64,000 bases of DNA. Source: Bog-950 sp046329535. Its GTDB lineage: Bacteria > Bacteroidota > Bacteroidia > Chitinophagales > LD1. The stretch covers positions 310,001 to 374,000 of the forward strand of contig JAXLUN010000002.1 in assembly GCA_046329535.1 (NCBI GenBank), in the 5' to 3' direction. Made by a program: the position numbers and the translations under genes. Below, piece after piece: positions 56,439 through 64,000 of the stretch. How positions within the stretch are numbered: position 1 is the stretch's first letter; each line of letters begins with the position of its first letter. Under the pieces are notes generated by a model. It saw only the letters and a list, made by a program, of their open reading frames with translations, made no database searches and was not told the origin of the DNA.

Positions 56439-58340
56439 ATGTGCGGAATAGCCGGTTACTTTTCAAAAAACGCCAACCAACAATATCAAAGTTGTTTGGA
56501 GGCTGGTATTCAGGCACTCTCCAAACGTGGCCCTGACTGTCAGCAATCTATTAGGCTTTCTCCGCATGTAGGTTTTGCCCATGCCCGGCTTTCAATAATA
56601 GATACTACATCCATTGCCAACCAACCCATGCAAGATGAGAGTGGCCGCTACACAATCATTTTTAATGGCGAGATATTTAACTACCGTGAACTGAAGAAGG
56701 AGTTTTTAGGAGGTATTAAGTTTCATTCTACTTCAGACACAGAGGTGCTGTTAAACCTGTATATTAAAAAAGGGAAAGATTGCCTCCAGCTCTTAAATGG
56801 CTTTTTTGCGTTTGTCATTTTTGACAATTTAACCTCTGAGTTATTTTTAGCCAGAGATCGGTTTGGAATAAAGCCACTGCATATCTATCAGTCCGATGAT
56901 CTAATTGTCTTTTCCAGCGAGCTGAAGGCTATTCTGCAGTTTCCAATCAAAAAAGATATTGACTTTAACACGCTATCACTCTATCTGCAACTAAACTATA
57001 TCCCCGGCAATCACTCCATGTTGAAAAACATTAAGCGTTTAATGCCCGGGCACTATGCCACGATTGACGCATACGGAGAACTTTTAAGTAAGCAATACTA
57101 TTCTGTTCCATATAAACCCGGCACAGAAATCTCCTCTACTGGTTTTAACTATAATGAATCTAAATCTAACCTACGAAAGCTAGTCCAAGCTTCTGTTGAG
57201 CGAAGGCTGGTGAGTGATGTTCCTCTTGGCACATTTTTAAGTGGGGGAATAGACTCATCGATAATTACCGCTTGTGCAGCCAGACATATTACTGACTTAA
57301 ATACGTATAGCATTGGATTTAAAGACGAGCCATATTTTGATGAGACCTATTTCGCTAATCTGGTTGCTAAAAAGTTCAAAACCCAACACACTGTTTTTTC
57401 TATTTCGAATGACGAGATGTTTTCTAACATTTTTGATATGCTGGATTATATAGATGAGCCCTTTGCTGATTCTTCTGCTATTGCGGTATATATATTGACC
57501 AAGAAAACACGCGAGCGAGTGACCGTTTCTCTCTCCGGAGATGGAGGAGATGAACTATTTGCCGGATATAATAAACACAAAGCAGAACTTCGCGCCCGAA
57601 GCAGTAGTTTATTAAATGGGATATTAAATGCAGGACTGCCGGTGTTTAAAATGCTGCCCAAATCAAGACATTCAAAAGTGGGAAATTTATTCCGCCAACT
57701 AGAGCGGTACAGTGAAGGACTTCAACTTAGCAAATCTGAAAGATATTGGAGATGGTGTACTTTTAATACACAAGATTACGCTTTGTCTTTGTTGCGAAGT
57801 AATTGCATAACTGATTCTGCAGAAATTGAAAGAAGGAAAAAATTTGTTTTAGATGCCGTAACCGAAAACGGGGAATTAAATGATATTCTTTTTGCCGATA
57901 CACAGATGGTTTTACCAAATGATATGCTAACCAAGGTTGACCTGATGAGTATGGCAAATAGTCTTGAGGTTCGGGTTCCGTTGCTGGACTATACAGTGGT
58001 TGACTTCGCATTTTCACTGCCAGTTTCGTATAAAATAGATTCCACTGCAGGTAAAAAGATTTTGAAAGATGCTTTTAGAAGTGAGCTCCCTGAGGAATTG
58101 TTTACACGGCCTAAACATGGATTTGAAGTTCCTCTTTTAAAATGGATGAAAACCGGATTGAATTCATTAATCAATGAAGAATTATTATCCGAAAAGTTTA
58201 TTGAACAACAAGGAATATTTGAAACCGTTCAAATTCAAAAACTGAAACAGAAATTGTTTAGCAGCGATCCAGGGGACGCGCATGCTACTGTATGGGGTTT
58301 GCTTGTTTTTCAATATTGGTATAGAAAATATATTGCCTGA
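56439..58340 (+). CDS. asnB: Asparagine synthase (glutamine-hydrolysing) / AsnB-type glycan amidotransferase
   Basis: 633 residues. N-terminal class II glutaminase with catalytic C2 (MCGIAGYFSKN), KRGPDCQQS, and ARLSIIDT; C-terminal synthetase domain with the PP-loop LSGGIDSSIIT and SLSGDGGDELFAGYNKH. The length and motif order are of AsnB. In surface-glycan loci such enzymes often amidate uronic acid sugars instead of aspartate, which would fit the UDP-glucuronate-type genes here. Whether it makes asparagine is open. It follows the carbamoyltransferase by 61 bases. Confidence 0.88.
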   Translation: MCGIAGYFSKNANQQYQSCLEAGIQALSKRGPDCQQSIRLSPHVGFAHARLSIIDTTSIANQPMQDESGRYTIIFNGEIFNYRELKKEFLGGIKFHSTSDTEVLLNLYIKKGKDCLQLLNGFFAFVIFDNLTSELFLARDRFGIKPLHIYQSDDLIVFSSELKAILQFPIKKDIDFNTLSLYLQLNYIPGNHSMLKNIKRLMPGHYATIDAYGELLSKQYYSVPYKPGTEISSTGFNYNESKSNLRKLVQASVERRLVSDVPLGTFLSGGIDSSIITACAARHITDLNTYSIGFKDEPYFDETYFANLVAKKFKTQHTVFSISNDEMFSNIFDMLDYIDEPFADSSAIAVYILTKKTRERVTVSLSGDGGDELFAGYNKHKAELRARSSSLLNGILNAGLPVFKMLPKSRHSKVGNLFRQLERYSEGLQLSKSERYWRWCTFNTQDYALSLLRSNCITDSAEIERRKKFVLDAVTENGELNDILFADTQMVLPNDMLTKVDLMSMANSLEVRVPLLDYTVVDFAFSLPVSYKIDSTAGKKILKDAFRSELPEELFTRPKHGFEVPLLKWMKTGLNSLINEELLSEKFIEQQGIFETVQIQKLKQKLFSSDPGDAHATVWGLLVFQYWYRKYIA

Positions 58341-58444
58341 AAAACAATAATTTAGGTAGTCTATTCAGGGTCTGCCAATATTTTCTTCTTCTACCACACA
58401 ATATTCTTTTTATACAGCGTTTTAATGCCAACAAACCATTAAAC

Positions 58445-58681
58445 ATGAATAAAACTTCTACTTCTGATTTATTATTACTCCACATCTATTCTGAAACTAC
58501 TTCTTCGCAAAAAGACCTTATTGTCGAAAAATTATCGATGAATGAGGATCTTCAGGCGGAATACACTGAATTAGTTCGAAGCAAACAAATGCTCAACAAA
58601 CTTGTCAAGAGCCCCAGTGATACTTCTCTTCGTATCATTATGGAACACAGCTACAAAACGGAGCATTTACAAGAGATTTAA
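58445..58681 (+). CDS. Small acidic protein of unknown function
   Basis: 78 residues, helical, with IVEKLSMNEDLQAEYTEL in the centre and no membrane segment. The pattern recalls short proteins before anti-sigma-like or regulatory helices, but no family is recognised. It stands between asnB and the lipase gene. The codon use and clean start and stop support a real gene. Confidence 0.5.
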   Translation: MNKTSTSDLLLLHIYSETTSSQKDLIVEKLSMNEDLQAEYTELVRSKQMLNKLVKSPSDTSLRIIMEHSYKTEHLQEI

Positions 58682-58767
58682 ATAAAGCTGCCTTTCTTCA
58701 CATTCAATCTGTTGGTTGACTGTGAATTTTTTATTCCTACTTTTAGTTTACACTAAAAATAAGAAGG

Positions 58768-60093
58768 ATGAAAAATTTTATTCGTTCACCATTTTTGAAT
58801 CTATTTATTACTGCCTCACTGATCATTTCTGCTTCCTCGTGCTGCAAAAATAAAGATGATGCTCCTACTCCTACAGACACCCACTGCAAAACACTTCACC
58901 CCATAATATTCATACATGGGTTTCTCGCTTCCGGTGATACATGGGCTAACCAGGTAATGCGCTTTCAATCCAACGGCTACTGCGATAACCTGCTATATGC
59001 CTACGACTGGAATAGTGTTGGAGGTGGAAGTGACCAAGCTCTATTGGATGCGTTCATAGACACTGTTCTGGCTCGTACAGGTGCTACACAAGTGGATATT
59101 GTTGGCCATTCAGCAGGTGGTGGATATGGTTACGGTTATTGTGATGATACCACTCGAGCGAAAAAAGTAGCCCATTACGTTCATATAGGCAGTTCTGCGC
59201 AAACCTCTCCGGCCGGACTAAACGATGAAGTTCCGACCATGAATATCTCATCTGCAGATGATGCGGTTGCCGGAGTTACATCTATTACAGGAGCTGCCAA
59301 TGTTGAACTCATAGGAAAAGACCATTACCAGGTTGCTACCAGCGAAGAAACCTTCACCGAACTTTATAAATTTTTTAATGCCGGAACATCACCTTCTACA
59401 TCCTCCTATACTCCCCAATCTGAAATAACTGTTTCGGGTAAGGCACTTACACTAGGAGAAAATTTACCGCACAATGGTGCCACTATACATATTTATGAGG
59501 TAAATCCCGATAACGGTTCACGCAAAAATTCATCACCTGACTTTACTTTGACATCTAACGCACTCGGACAATGGGGACCACAGACTATAAAAACTAATAC
59601 CAAGTATGAGTTTGAAGTAATTAGCAACGTTTCGGGAGATAGAGTAGTTCACTATTACCGGGAAGGCTTCACTCATTCAAACCCATTGGTTTATCTACGA
59701 ACCATTCCACAAAGTGGGCTTGCAGGAACCTTGCTTGGAGGGTTGCCTAAAAATGATAATCAGGCCGTACTGGCGGAATTCACGGCTAACCAAGCTGTGG
59801 TTGCCGGCAGAGACTCTTTGATTGTGAATAATACCGTTCTATCTACTCCGGCAATTACACCTGCCTCGGCAACCGTTATTGCTATGTTTTTGTTTGACGA
59901 TAACAATAACTCGGTAAGCGATATGACCACTCCCTTTCTATACACTATTCTTACATCGTTTCTAACAGCTCGGGATATGTTTTTTCAAACATCTACCCCC
60001 TACGCAATTCCATTGCGTTTCAACGGCCGAACTTTGTATGTGCCAAATCTAAAGTCGCAGTCAGATGGGGTTATTGTAGCCGTGTTTGACTAA
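58768..60093 (+). CDS. Lipoprotein lipase/esterase (alpha/beta hydrolase)
   Basis: 441 residues. A lipobox (ISASSC, C25) ends the signal peptide. The hydrolase domain (about 40-215) has the oxyanion region IIFIHGFLASGDTW and the nucleophile S115 in VDIVGHSAGGGYGYG. The catalytic His is probably in GKDHYQVATS. A second part (about 230-441) has a beta-rich, possibly carbohydrate- or lipid-binding pattern (SEITVSGKALTLGENLPHNG) as in bacterial lipases with a C-terminal domain. Cell-surface triglyceride or ester hydrolysis is likely. Confidence 0.85.
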   Translation: MKNFIRSPFLNLFITASLIISASSCCKNKDDAPTPTDTHCKTLHPIIFIHGFLASGDTWANQVMRFQSNGYCDNLLYAYDWNSVGGGSDQALLDAFIDTVLARTGATQVDIVGHSAGGGYGYGYCDDTTRAKKVAHYVHIGSSAQTSPAGLNDEVPTMNISSADDAVAGVTSITGAANVELIGKDHYQVATSEETFTELYKFFNAGTSPSTSSYTPQSEITVSGKALTLGENLPHNGATIHIYEVNPDNGSRKNSSPDFTLTSNALGQWGPQTIKTNTKYEFEVISNVSGDRVVHYYREGFTHSNPLVYLRTIPQSGLAGTLLGGLPKNDNQAVLAEFTANQAVVAGRDSLIVNNTVLSTPAITPASATVIAMFLFDDNNNSVSDMTTPFLYTILTSFLTARDMFFQTSTPYAIPLRFNGRTLYVPNLKSQSDGVIVAVFD

Positions 60094-60133
60094 AAATAAA
60101 ACTAATTATTTTAGCTTTATTTAAAACTAAGTT

Positions 60134-60141
60134 TAGATTTG
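60134..60141 (+). promoter_or_regulatory. Candidate -7 element of recA
   Basis: tagatttg is an exact TAnnTTTG match 32 bases before the recA ATG. A ttttag at 60109-60114 could be a weak -33 about 19 bases upstream. No LexA-like box was recognised. Confidence 0.5.
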
Positions 60142-60173
60142 CAATCAGTTCACATTTTAAAACCGTACAAACA

Positions 60174-61217
60174 ATGAACAAAATGGCAGATGAAAGAAAA
60201 GAAAAGATGAAAGCCCTGCAGCTTACCGTTGATAAGCTGGATAAAGCTTATGGCAAGGGCACTATTATGAAGCTTGGAGACTCGAAGGTAATGGGCGTAG
60301 AAGCCATACCAACCGGTTCACTGGGTTTAGATATTGCCTTAGGTATAGGAGGTTTACCTAAAGGTAGAATTGTAGAAATCTACGGACCGGAATCTTCAGG
60401 TAAGACCACATTAGCGATTCAGGCTATTGCAAATTCACAGAAAGCAGGTGGCATTGCTGCATTTATTGATGCGGAACACGCATTTGATAAAGCTTATGCT
60501 GAAAAATTGGGGGTAGATGTGAACAATCTTCTTATTTCTCAACCTGATGATGGCGAGCAAGCGCTGGATATTACAGAGCACCTGATTCGATCCGGAGCCA
60601 TTGATATTATCGTTATCGATTCAGTAGCTGCTTTGGTTCCAAGAGGAGAACTGGAGGGCGAAATGGGTGAATCTAAAATGGGATTACATGCACGTTTAAT
60701 GAGTCAGGCGTTACGTAAACTAACCGGAACCATATCTAAGACCGGTTGCTGCTGTATCTTTATCAATCAGTTACGCGAAAAAATTGGTGTTATGTTCGGC
60801 AATCCTGAAACTACAACCGGTGGTAATGCACTTAAATTTTATGCATCAGTTCGTTTAGACATACGAAGAATAGGGCAGATTAAAGATGGCGATAACCTAA
60901 CCGGTAACAGAACCAGGATAAAGGTTGTAAAGAATAAAATGGCTCCGCCATTCAGAACTTGCGAGTTTGACATTATGTATGGTTTGGGCGTTTCTAAAAA
61001 CGGAGAAATTATTGATATGGGCAGCGAGATGGGTGTAATGCAAAAAAGCGGTTCTTGGTATAGCTATGAAGGAACAAAACTTGGTCAAGGTCGAGATGGC
61101 GTTAAACAGATGCTGGACGACAATCCTGGATTAGCTAATGAAATTGAGGCAAAGATCAAGGCTAAATATTTGGCCGGTTTAGAAGTGGTGAAGCCTGAAG
61201 TAGAAGAAGAGGAATAA
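60174..61217 (+). CDS. recA: Recombinase RecA
   Basis: 347 residues. Homologous recombination and SOS activation. The Walker A GPESSGKTT, the Walker B region IDIIVIDSVAALVPRGELEGE, the L1 MGLHARLMSQALRKLTG and L2-containing INQLREKIGVMFGNPETTTGG are all normal. The start is ATG at 60174 (MNKMADE), with a second ATG three codons in. The C-terminal tail is acidic (EEEE) as usual. A terminator follows. Confidence 0.98.
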   Translation: MNKMADERKEKMKALQLTVDKLDKAYGKGTIMKLGDSKVMGVEAIPTGSLGLDIALGIGGLPKGRIVEIYGPESSGKTTLAIQAIANSQKAGGIAAFIDAEHAFDKAYAEKLGVDVNNLLISQPDDGEQALDITEHLIRSGAIDIIVIDSVAALVPRGELEGEMGESKMGLHARLMSQALRKLTGTISKTGCCCIFINQLREKIGVMFGNPETTTGGNALKFYASVRLDIRRIGQIKDGDNLTGNRTRIKVVKNKMAPPFRTCEFDIMYGLGVSKNGEIIDMGSEMGVMQKSGSWYSYEGTKLGQGRDGVKQMLDDNPGLANEIEAKIKAKYLAGLEVVKPEVEEEE

Positions 61218-61240
61218 GAGGATGATTAATTGACAAAATC

Positions 61241-61275
61241 AACAAGCGCAGCATTCAGTCCTGCGCTTGTTTTAT
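61241..61275 (+). terminator. Terminator after recA
   Basis: The arms aacaagcgcag (61241-61251) and ctgcgcttgtt (61261-61271) form a perfect 11-bp stem with a 9-nt loop, followed by a T-rich tail. It starts 24 bases after the recA stop. Confidence 0.9.
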
Positions 61276-61301
61276 TTTTATATTGTATTAAAATAGACTG
61301 T

Positions 61302-62447
61302 ATGAAAAACTGTTTACTTATTTGCCTGGTTAGCTGGTCTTCGCTTTCTGCTTTTTCAGGAACGGTTACTTTGAATATGAATCACGATAATCTGGCCCGC
61401 AATTTTCTGGTGCATACGCCACCAGGCTTTTCTTCATCACAACATCTTCCCGTAGTTATCAATTTACATGGCTATGGTTCCGATGGCCCCCAGCAGGAAT
61501 TTTACTCGCGCATGAGCGAAACTTCCGACTCCAATAATTTTATTGTGGTTTATCCTAACGGCCTTAGCAATCAATGGAATTCGGGTTTTACTGCTCCATA
61601 TAATGGCGGAACCGATGATGTAGGTTTTATTTCTAAAATTATTGACACGCTTTATACCCTTTATAACATTGATCTTTCAAGGGTTTATGCCTGCGGCATG
61701 AGCAATGGCGGTTACCAGAGTTACCGGTTAGCCTGTGATTTAGAAAACCGTATTGCTGCCATCGCTTCCGTAACGGGAACCATAACCAGCCTAACGGCCT
61801 TGAACTGTGTCCTGTCTCGCAACATTCCTGTAATGGAAATACATGGAACCGAAGACCCTCTGGTTCCTTATGGCGGATCTACCGGCTCCCTTTCTGTAGA
61901 AGATAATATCAATTTCTGGCTCAGCAAAAACCAGTGTAACACCACCAACGACACACTGAATCTGCCCGACACTAACCCACTGGATAGTTCTACTGTAGAA
62001 CGCATTTATTACCGTACGTGTGGTAATGGTACCGAAGTGGTGTTTTATAAAATTACCGGAGGCGGCCACACTTGGCCCAATGCCCCACTTGACTGGATTT
62101 ATGGGCCTACGAATAGAGACTTTGATGCAAGTCAGGAGATATGGAATTTTTTTAACCGCTTCACACTAAATGGTCCGGTTTCAGGTATTGAACATGAAAG
62201 TGCCAGGTTAACCGTGAATGTTTTTCCCAATCCAGGTGCAGGCATCTACAATATACAGATTTTAAACTACGAATGGGAAAAGCCGTTGCAATTAGTGATG
62301 TACAACATGGATGGCAAGAAAGTGATGGAGGACTCAGCTTTTTCACCTTTGTCTTCTATCAATATCAATCACTTAGCGGCAGGAATTTACCTACTTCATA
62401 CTGAAGAGGAGAACATTCCTATAAGCACTCGATTAATTAAAGAGTAA
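61302..62447 (+). CDS. Secreted PHB-depolymerase/feruloyl-esterase-like hydrolase with T9SS domain
   Basis: 381 residues from the ATG at 61302 (the frame is open to 61230, but that part is in the recA terminator). Signal peptide, then an esterase domain: oxyanion region VVINLHGYGSDGPQQEF, nucleophile S134 in CGMSNGGYQSY, Asp in HGTEDPLVPYGG and His in GGGHTWPN. These patterns belong to the LpqC/PHB depolymerase esterase family. The last 75 residues are a T9SS sorting domain (VFPNPGAGIYNIQ ... GIYLLHTEEE). Likely an extracellular ester hydrolase, for example of plant cell-wall or polyester substrates; the substrate is not shown. Confidence 0.87.
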   Translation: MKNCLLICLVSWSSLSAFSGTVTLNMNHDNLARNFLVHTPPGFSSSQHLPVVINLHGYGSDGPQQEFYSRMSETSDSNNFIVVYPNGLSNQWNSGFTAPYNGGTDDVGFISKIIDTLYTLYNIDLSRVYACGMSNGGYQSYRLACDLENRIAAIASVTGTITSLTALNCVLSRNIPVMEIHGTEDPLVPYGGSTGSLSVEDNINFWLSKNQCNTTNDTLNLPDTNPLDSSTVERIYYRTCGNGTEVVFYKITGGGHTWPNAPLDWIYGPTNRDFDASQEIWNFFNRFTLNGPVSGIEHESARLTVNVFPNPGAGIYNIQILNYEWEKPLQLVMYNMDGKKVMEDSAFSPLSSININHLAAGIYLLHTEEENIPISTRLIKE

Positions 62448-62518
62448 TTCATAGATATTTTCCAAAAGAGAAGCACGAGTTAAAAATATCATACCCAATC
62501 ATTTAATATATCACTCAA

Positions 62519-63424
62519 ATGGACTTTGGACGCGTTCCGGATGTAAACCGGATAGATTTTACCTTACCTGGGGATCACATTACTACAACTCAATTTTTTA
62601 GTGACATTGAAAAGAAAGCCATGACTCCAGAAGTTTATATTGGCTGTGCAAAATGGGGAAGAAAAGACTGGATTGGAAAACTCTATCCTCCAAAGACCAA
62701 AGAAGCTGACTTTTTAAAACACTATGTTCAACACTTTAACAGCATTGAGTTAAACGCATTATTCTATCGGCTGTTTCCTAAAAGCACGATAGAAAAATGG
62801 GCTGATAATGCAGATGATGATTTTCGCTTCTGTCCAAAATTTACCAATATCATTACGCATATTAAGCGATTACAAAACACCGAAAAAGAAACAGAAGCTT
62901 TACTGGATGTATACTCGGCATTTGGTAAAAAACTCGGCACTTCATTTATCCAGTTAGACGATCGGTTTTCACCCAAATTTGCCATTCGAGTTCAGCAATA
63001 CCTCCAATCATTACCTCAGGATTTTGATGTGGCTATAGAATTTCGTCACCCAGATTGGATTGTTGATTCTAAAGAGGTTAATGATACGTATGCTATTATG
63101 AAAGACCTAAAGGTGAGCAGTGTAATTACCGATACAGCTGGCAGAAGGGATGTACTCCACATGAGACTTACAACTCCAAAAGCATTTATTCGGTTTGTAG
63201 GCAACAGTCTGCACGCCAGTGATTACAGAAGAATTGACGACTGGATAAGCCGGATTGATTACTGGCTGAATAATGGATTGCAGACCATATATTTTTTCAT
63301 CCATCAACACGATGAACTTTACTCACCCGAACTGTCTGCATATATGATTGATAAACTGAACTCGCAATGTGGTTTAAATGTAAAGCCACCTAAATTGATA
63401 AAACAATCTCTTGATCTTTTCTAA
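62519..63424 (+). CDS. DUF72 domain-containing protein
   Basis: 301 residues. The TIM-barrel-like family pattern is clear: YIGCAKWGRKDWIGKLYPP, KHYVQHFNSIELNALFYRL, and DVAIEFRHPDWI, with the C-terminal YFFIHQHDELYSPELS. DUF72 is of unknown function; a nucleic-acid or metal role has been proposed but is not established. It has an N-terminal extension of about 35 residues before the domain. Its 3' end is 4 bases from a convergent gene. Confidence 0.92.
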   Translation: MDFGRVPDVNRIDFTLPGDHITTTQFFSDIEKKAMTPEVYIGCAKWGRKDWIGKLYPPKTKEADFLKHYVQHFNSIELNALFYRLFPKSTIEKWADNADDDFRFCPKFTNIITHIKRLQNTEKETEALLDVYSAFGKKLGTSFIQLDDRFSPKFAIRVQQYLQSLPQDFDVAIEFRHPDWIVDSKEVNDTYAIMKDLKVSSVITDTAGRRDVLHMRLTTPKAFIRFVGNSLHASDYRRIDDWISRIDYWLNNGLQTIYFFIHQHDELYSPELSAYMIDKLNSQCGLNVKPPKLIKQSLDLF

Positions 63425-63428
63425 TGGT

Positions 63429-64000
63429 TTATTGTAGCACTAGTTTACGTAAGCTTTTCCCTTCATTACTCTGCACTGACAAAAAATACATGCCTCGGGC
63501 CCAGTTCTCTGTAACTAATTGCTCAGACGGCCCTGTAAGTGACCGCTCTAACATTAGCTTTCCGTTCGCATCGGTAACTACAATTTTTACCTCGGTCAAA
63601 CCCACCGGTATGGCAATGTAAAATGAACTAGTGCTTGGATTAGGGTAAACCTGAAACTGAATTTCATTGGAAGCGGCATCCAGAATTCCTGTAGGGTCAA
63701 ACCGCACACTATCTCGGTAAACAATTTTAGTTACAAACTCAAAACCCTGAAACTGTCCGAAAATTCCGGCCTGGGTATTTATTTGCAATAAAGGTACGTT
63801 TTGATTTTTTGCAAACCATTTGTATTCCCGCTGAATATCATTGTTCAGTTTAATTCCGAAATTGAGTGTATCTACATAAAGGGAATCTGAACCAAGAATT
63901 TCTGTTCTGATTCTTAATACATCATAGGTGCCGAAAGGTGTGGTGAGAGAACCCCAGCCATCTACGCGGTTGAATCTTTGTTGGCGATGAGAGTATGTTC
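63429..64000 (-). CDS. T9SS sorting domain protein (C-terminal part; N-terminus beyond window)
   Basis: On the minus strand the frame is open from 63429 to the window end, giving about 190 residues. The visible part begins near RFNRVDGWGSLTTPFGTYDVLRI and continues into FGQFQGFEFVTKIVYRDSVRFD. The C-terminal 75 residues are a T9SS type A domain (VYPNPSTSSFYIAI ... GMYFLSVQSNEGKSLRKLVLQ). The signal peptide and the functional domain lie outside. It converges on the DUF72 gene. Confidence 0.75.
   Translation of the reverse strand, partial: TYSHRQQRFNRVDGWGSLTTPFGTYDVLRIRTEILGSDSLYVDTLNFGIKLNNDIQREYKWFAKNQNVPLLQINTQAGIFGQFQGFEFVTKIVYRDSVRFDPTGILDAASNEIQFQVYPNPSTSSFYIAIPVGLTEVKIVVTDANGKLMLERSLTGPSEQLVTENWARGMYFLSVQSNEGKSLRKLVLQ

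Noticed and set aside
1..64000. tRNA, rRNA, CRISPR arrays, insertion sequences, integrases, phage genes
   Set aside because: None was found on reading both strands; the only long repeat is inside the PKD protein gene.

Overview
The window looks like a chromosomal segment of a Bacteroidota bacterium, probably from the Chitinophagales/Sphingobacteriales side. The main reasons are the many secreted proteins ending in type IX secretion (T9SS) sorting domains, a Bacteroidota-style ribosomal protein THX, DUF5606, the efp-accB-accC order, a long PurF-like protein, promoter motifs of the TTTG/TAnnTTTG type, and weak ribosome binding sites. No tRNA, rRNA, CRISPR array, transposase or integrase was seen. 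Genes are densely packed and no gap exceeds about 300 bases.

Region 1 (1-18.8 kb) is mostly housekeeping. It has a partial catalase-like gene, a T9SS beta-propeller protein, tryptophan 2,3-dioxygenase and kynurenine 3-monooxygenase (two steps of tryptophan-to-NAD synthesis), recJ, a T9SS subtilase, an MBL hydrolase, yqeY, cvpA, pabA/trpG, efp-accB-accC, a diheme cytochrome c, an M3 oligopeptidase and a DUF5606 protein.

Region 2 (18.9-29.1 kb) holds a glutamine-synthetase-like ligase, an ethanolamine-type permease and a divergent aldehyde dehydrogenase. These could form a gamma-glutamylation route for an amine such as ethanolamine. A lipoprotein, pdxH, an OmpA-family protein, a PurF-like protein and an SRPBCC protein follow.

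Region 3 (29.2-36.3 kb) contains an orphan OmpR-type response regulator and two overlapping genes for large secreted paralogues of unknown function. Their C-terminal domains share a His motif (HRGHS) and a Cys motif (GSCGG), each after a predicted beta strand, as in clan CD cysteine peptidases. This pair is the best candidate for an undescribed system. THX and HU follow.

Region 4 (36.3-41.7 kb) is one giant PKD-repeat T9SS adhesin-like gene. It is split by two small homopolymer differences inside a near-identical 0.87 kb internal repeat.

Region 5 (41.9-58.3 kb) is a surface-polysaccharide locus. It has a Wzy-like membrane protein, a Wzx flippase, four glycosyltransferases, a WlbA-like sugar oxidase, two SDR epimerases (one very like GDP-mannose 3,5-epimerase), a 2OG-Fe oxygenase, a transglutaminase-like protein, a NodU/CmcH carbamoyltransferase and an AsnB-type amidotransferase. 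The parts suggest a glycan containing an L-galactose-type sugar and a diamino-uronate, with carbamoyl and perhaps amide decoration.

Region 6 (58.4-64 kb) has a small protein of unknown function, a lipoprotein lipase, recA, a T9SS esterase, a DUF72 protein and the end of another T9SS protein running out of the window.
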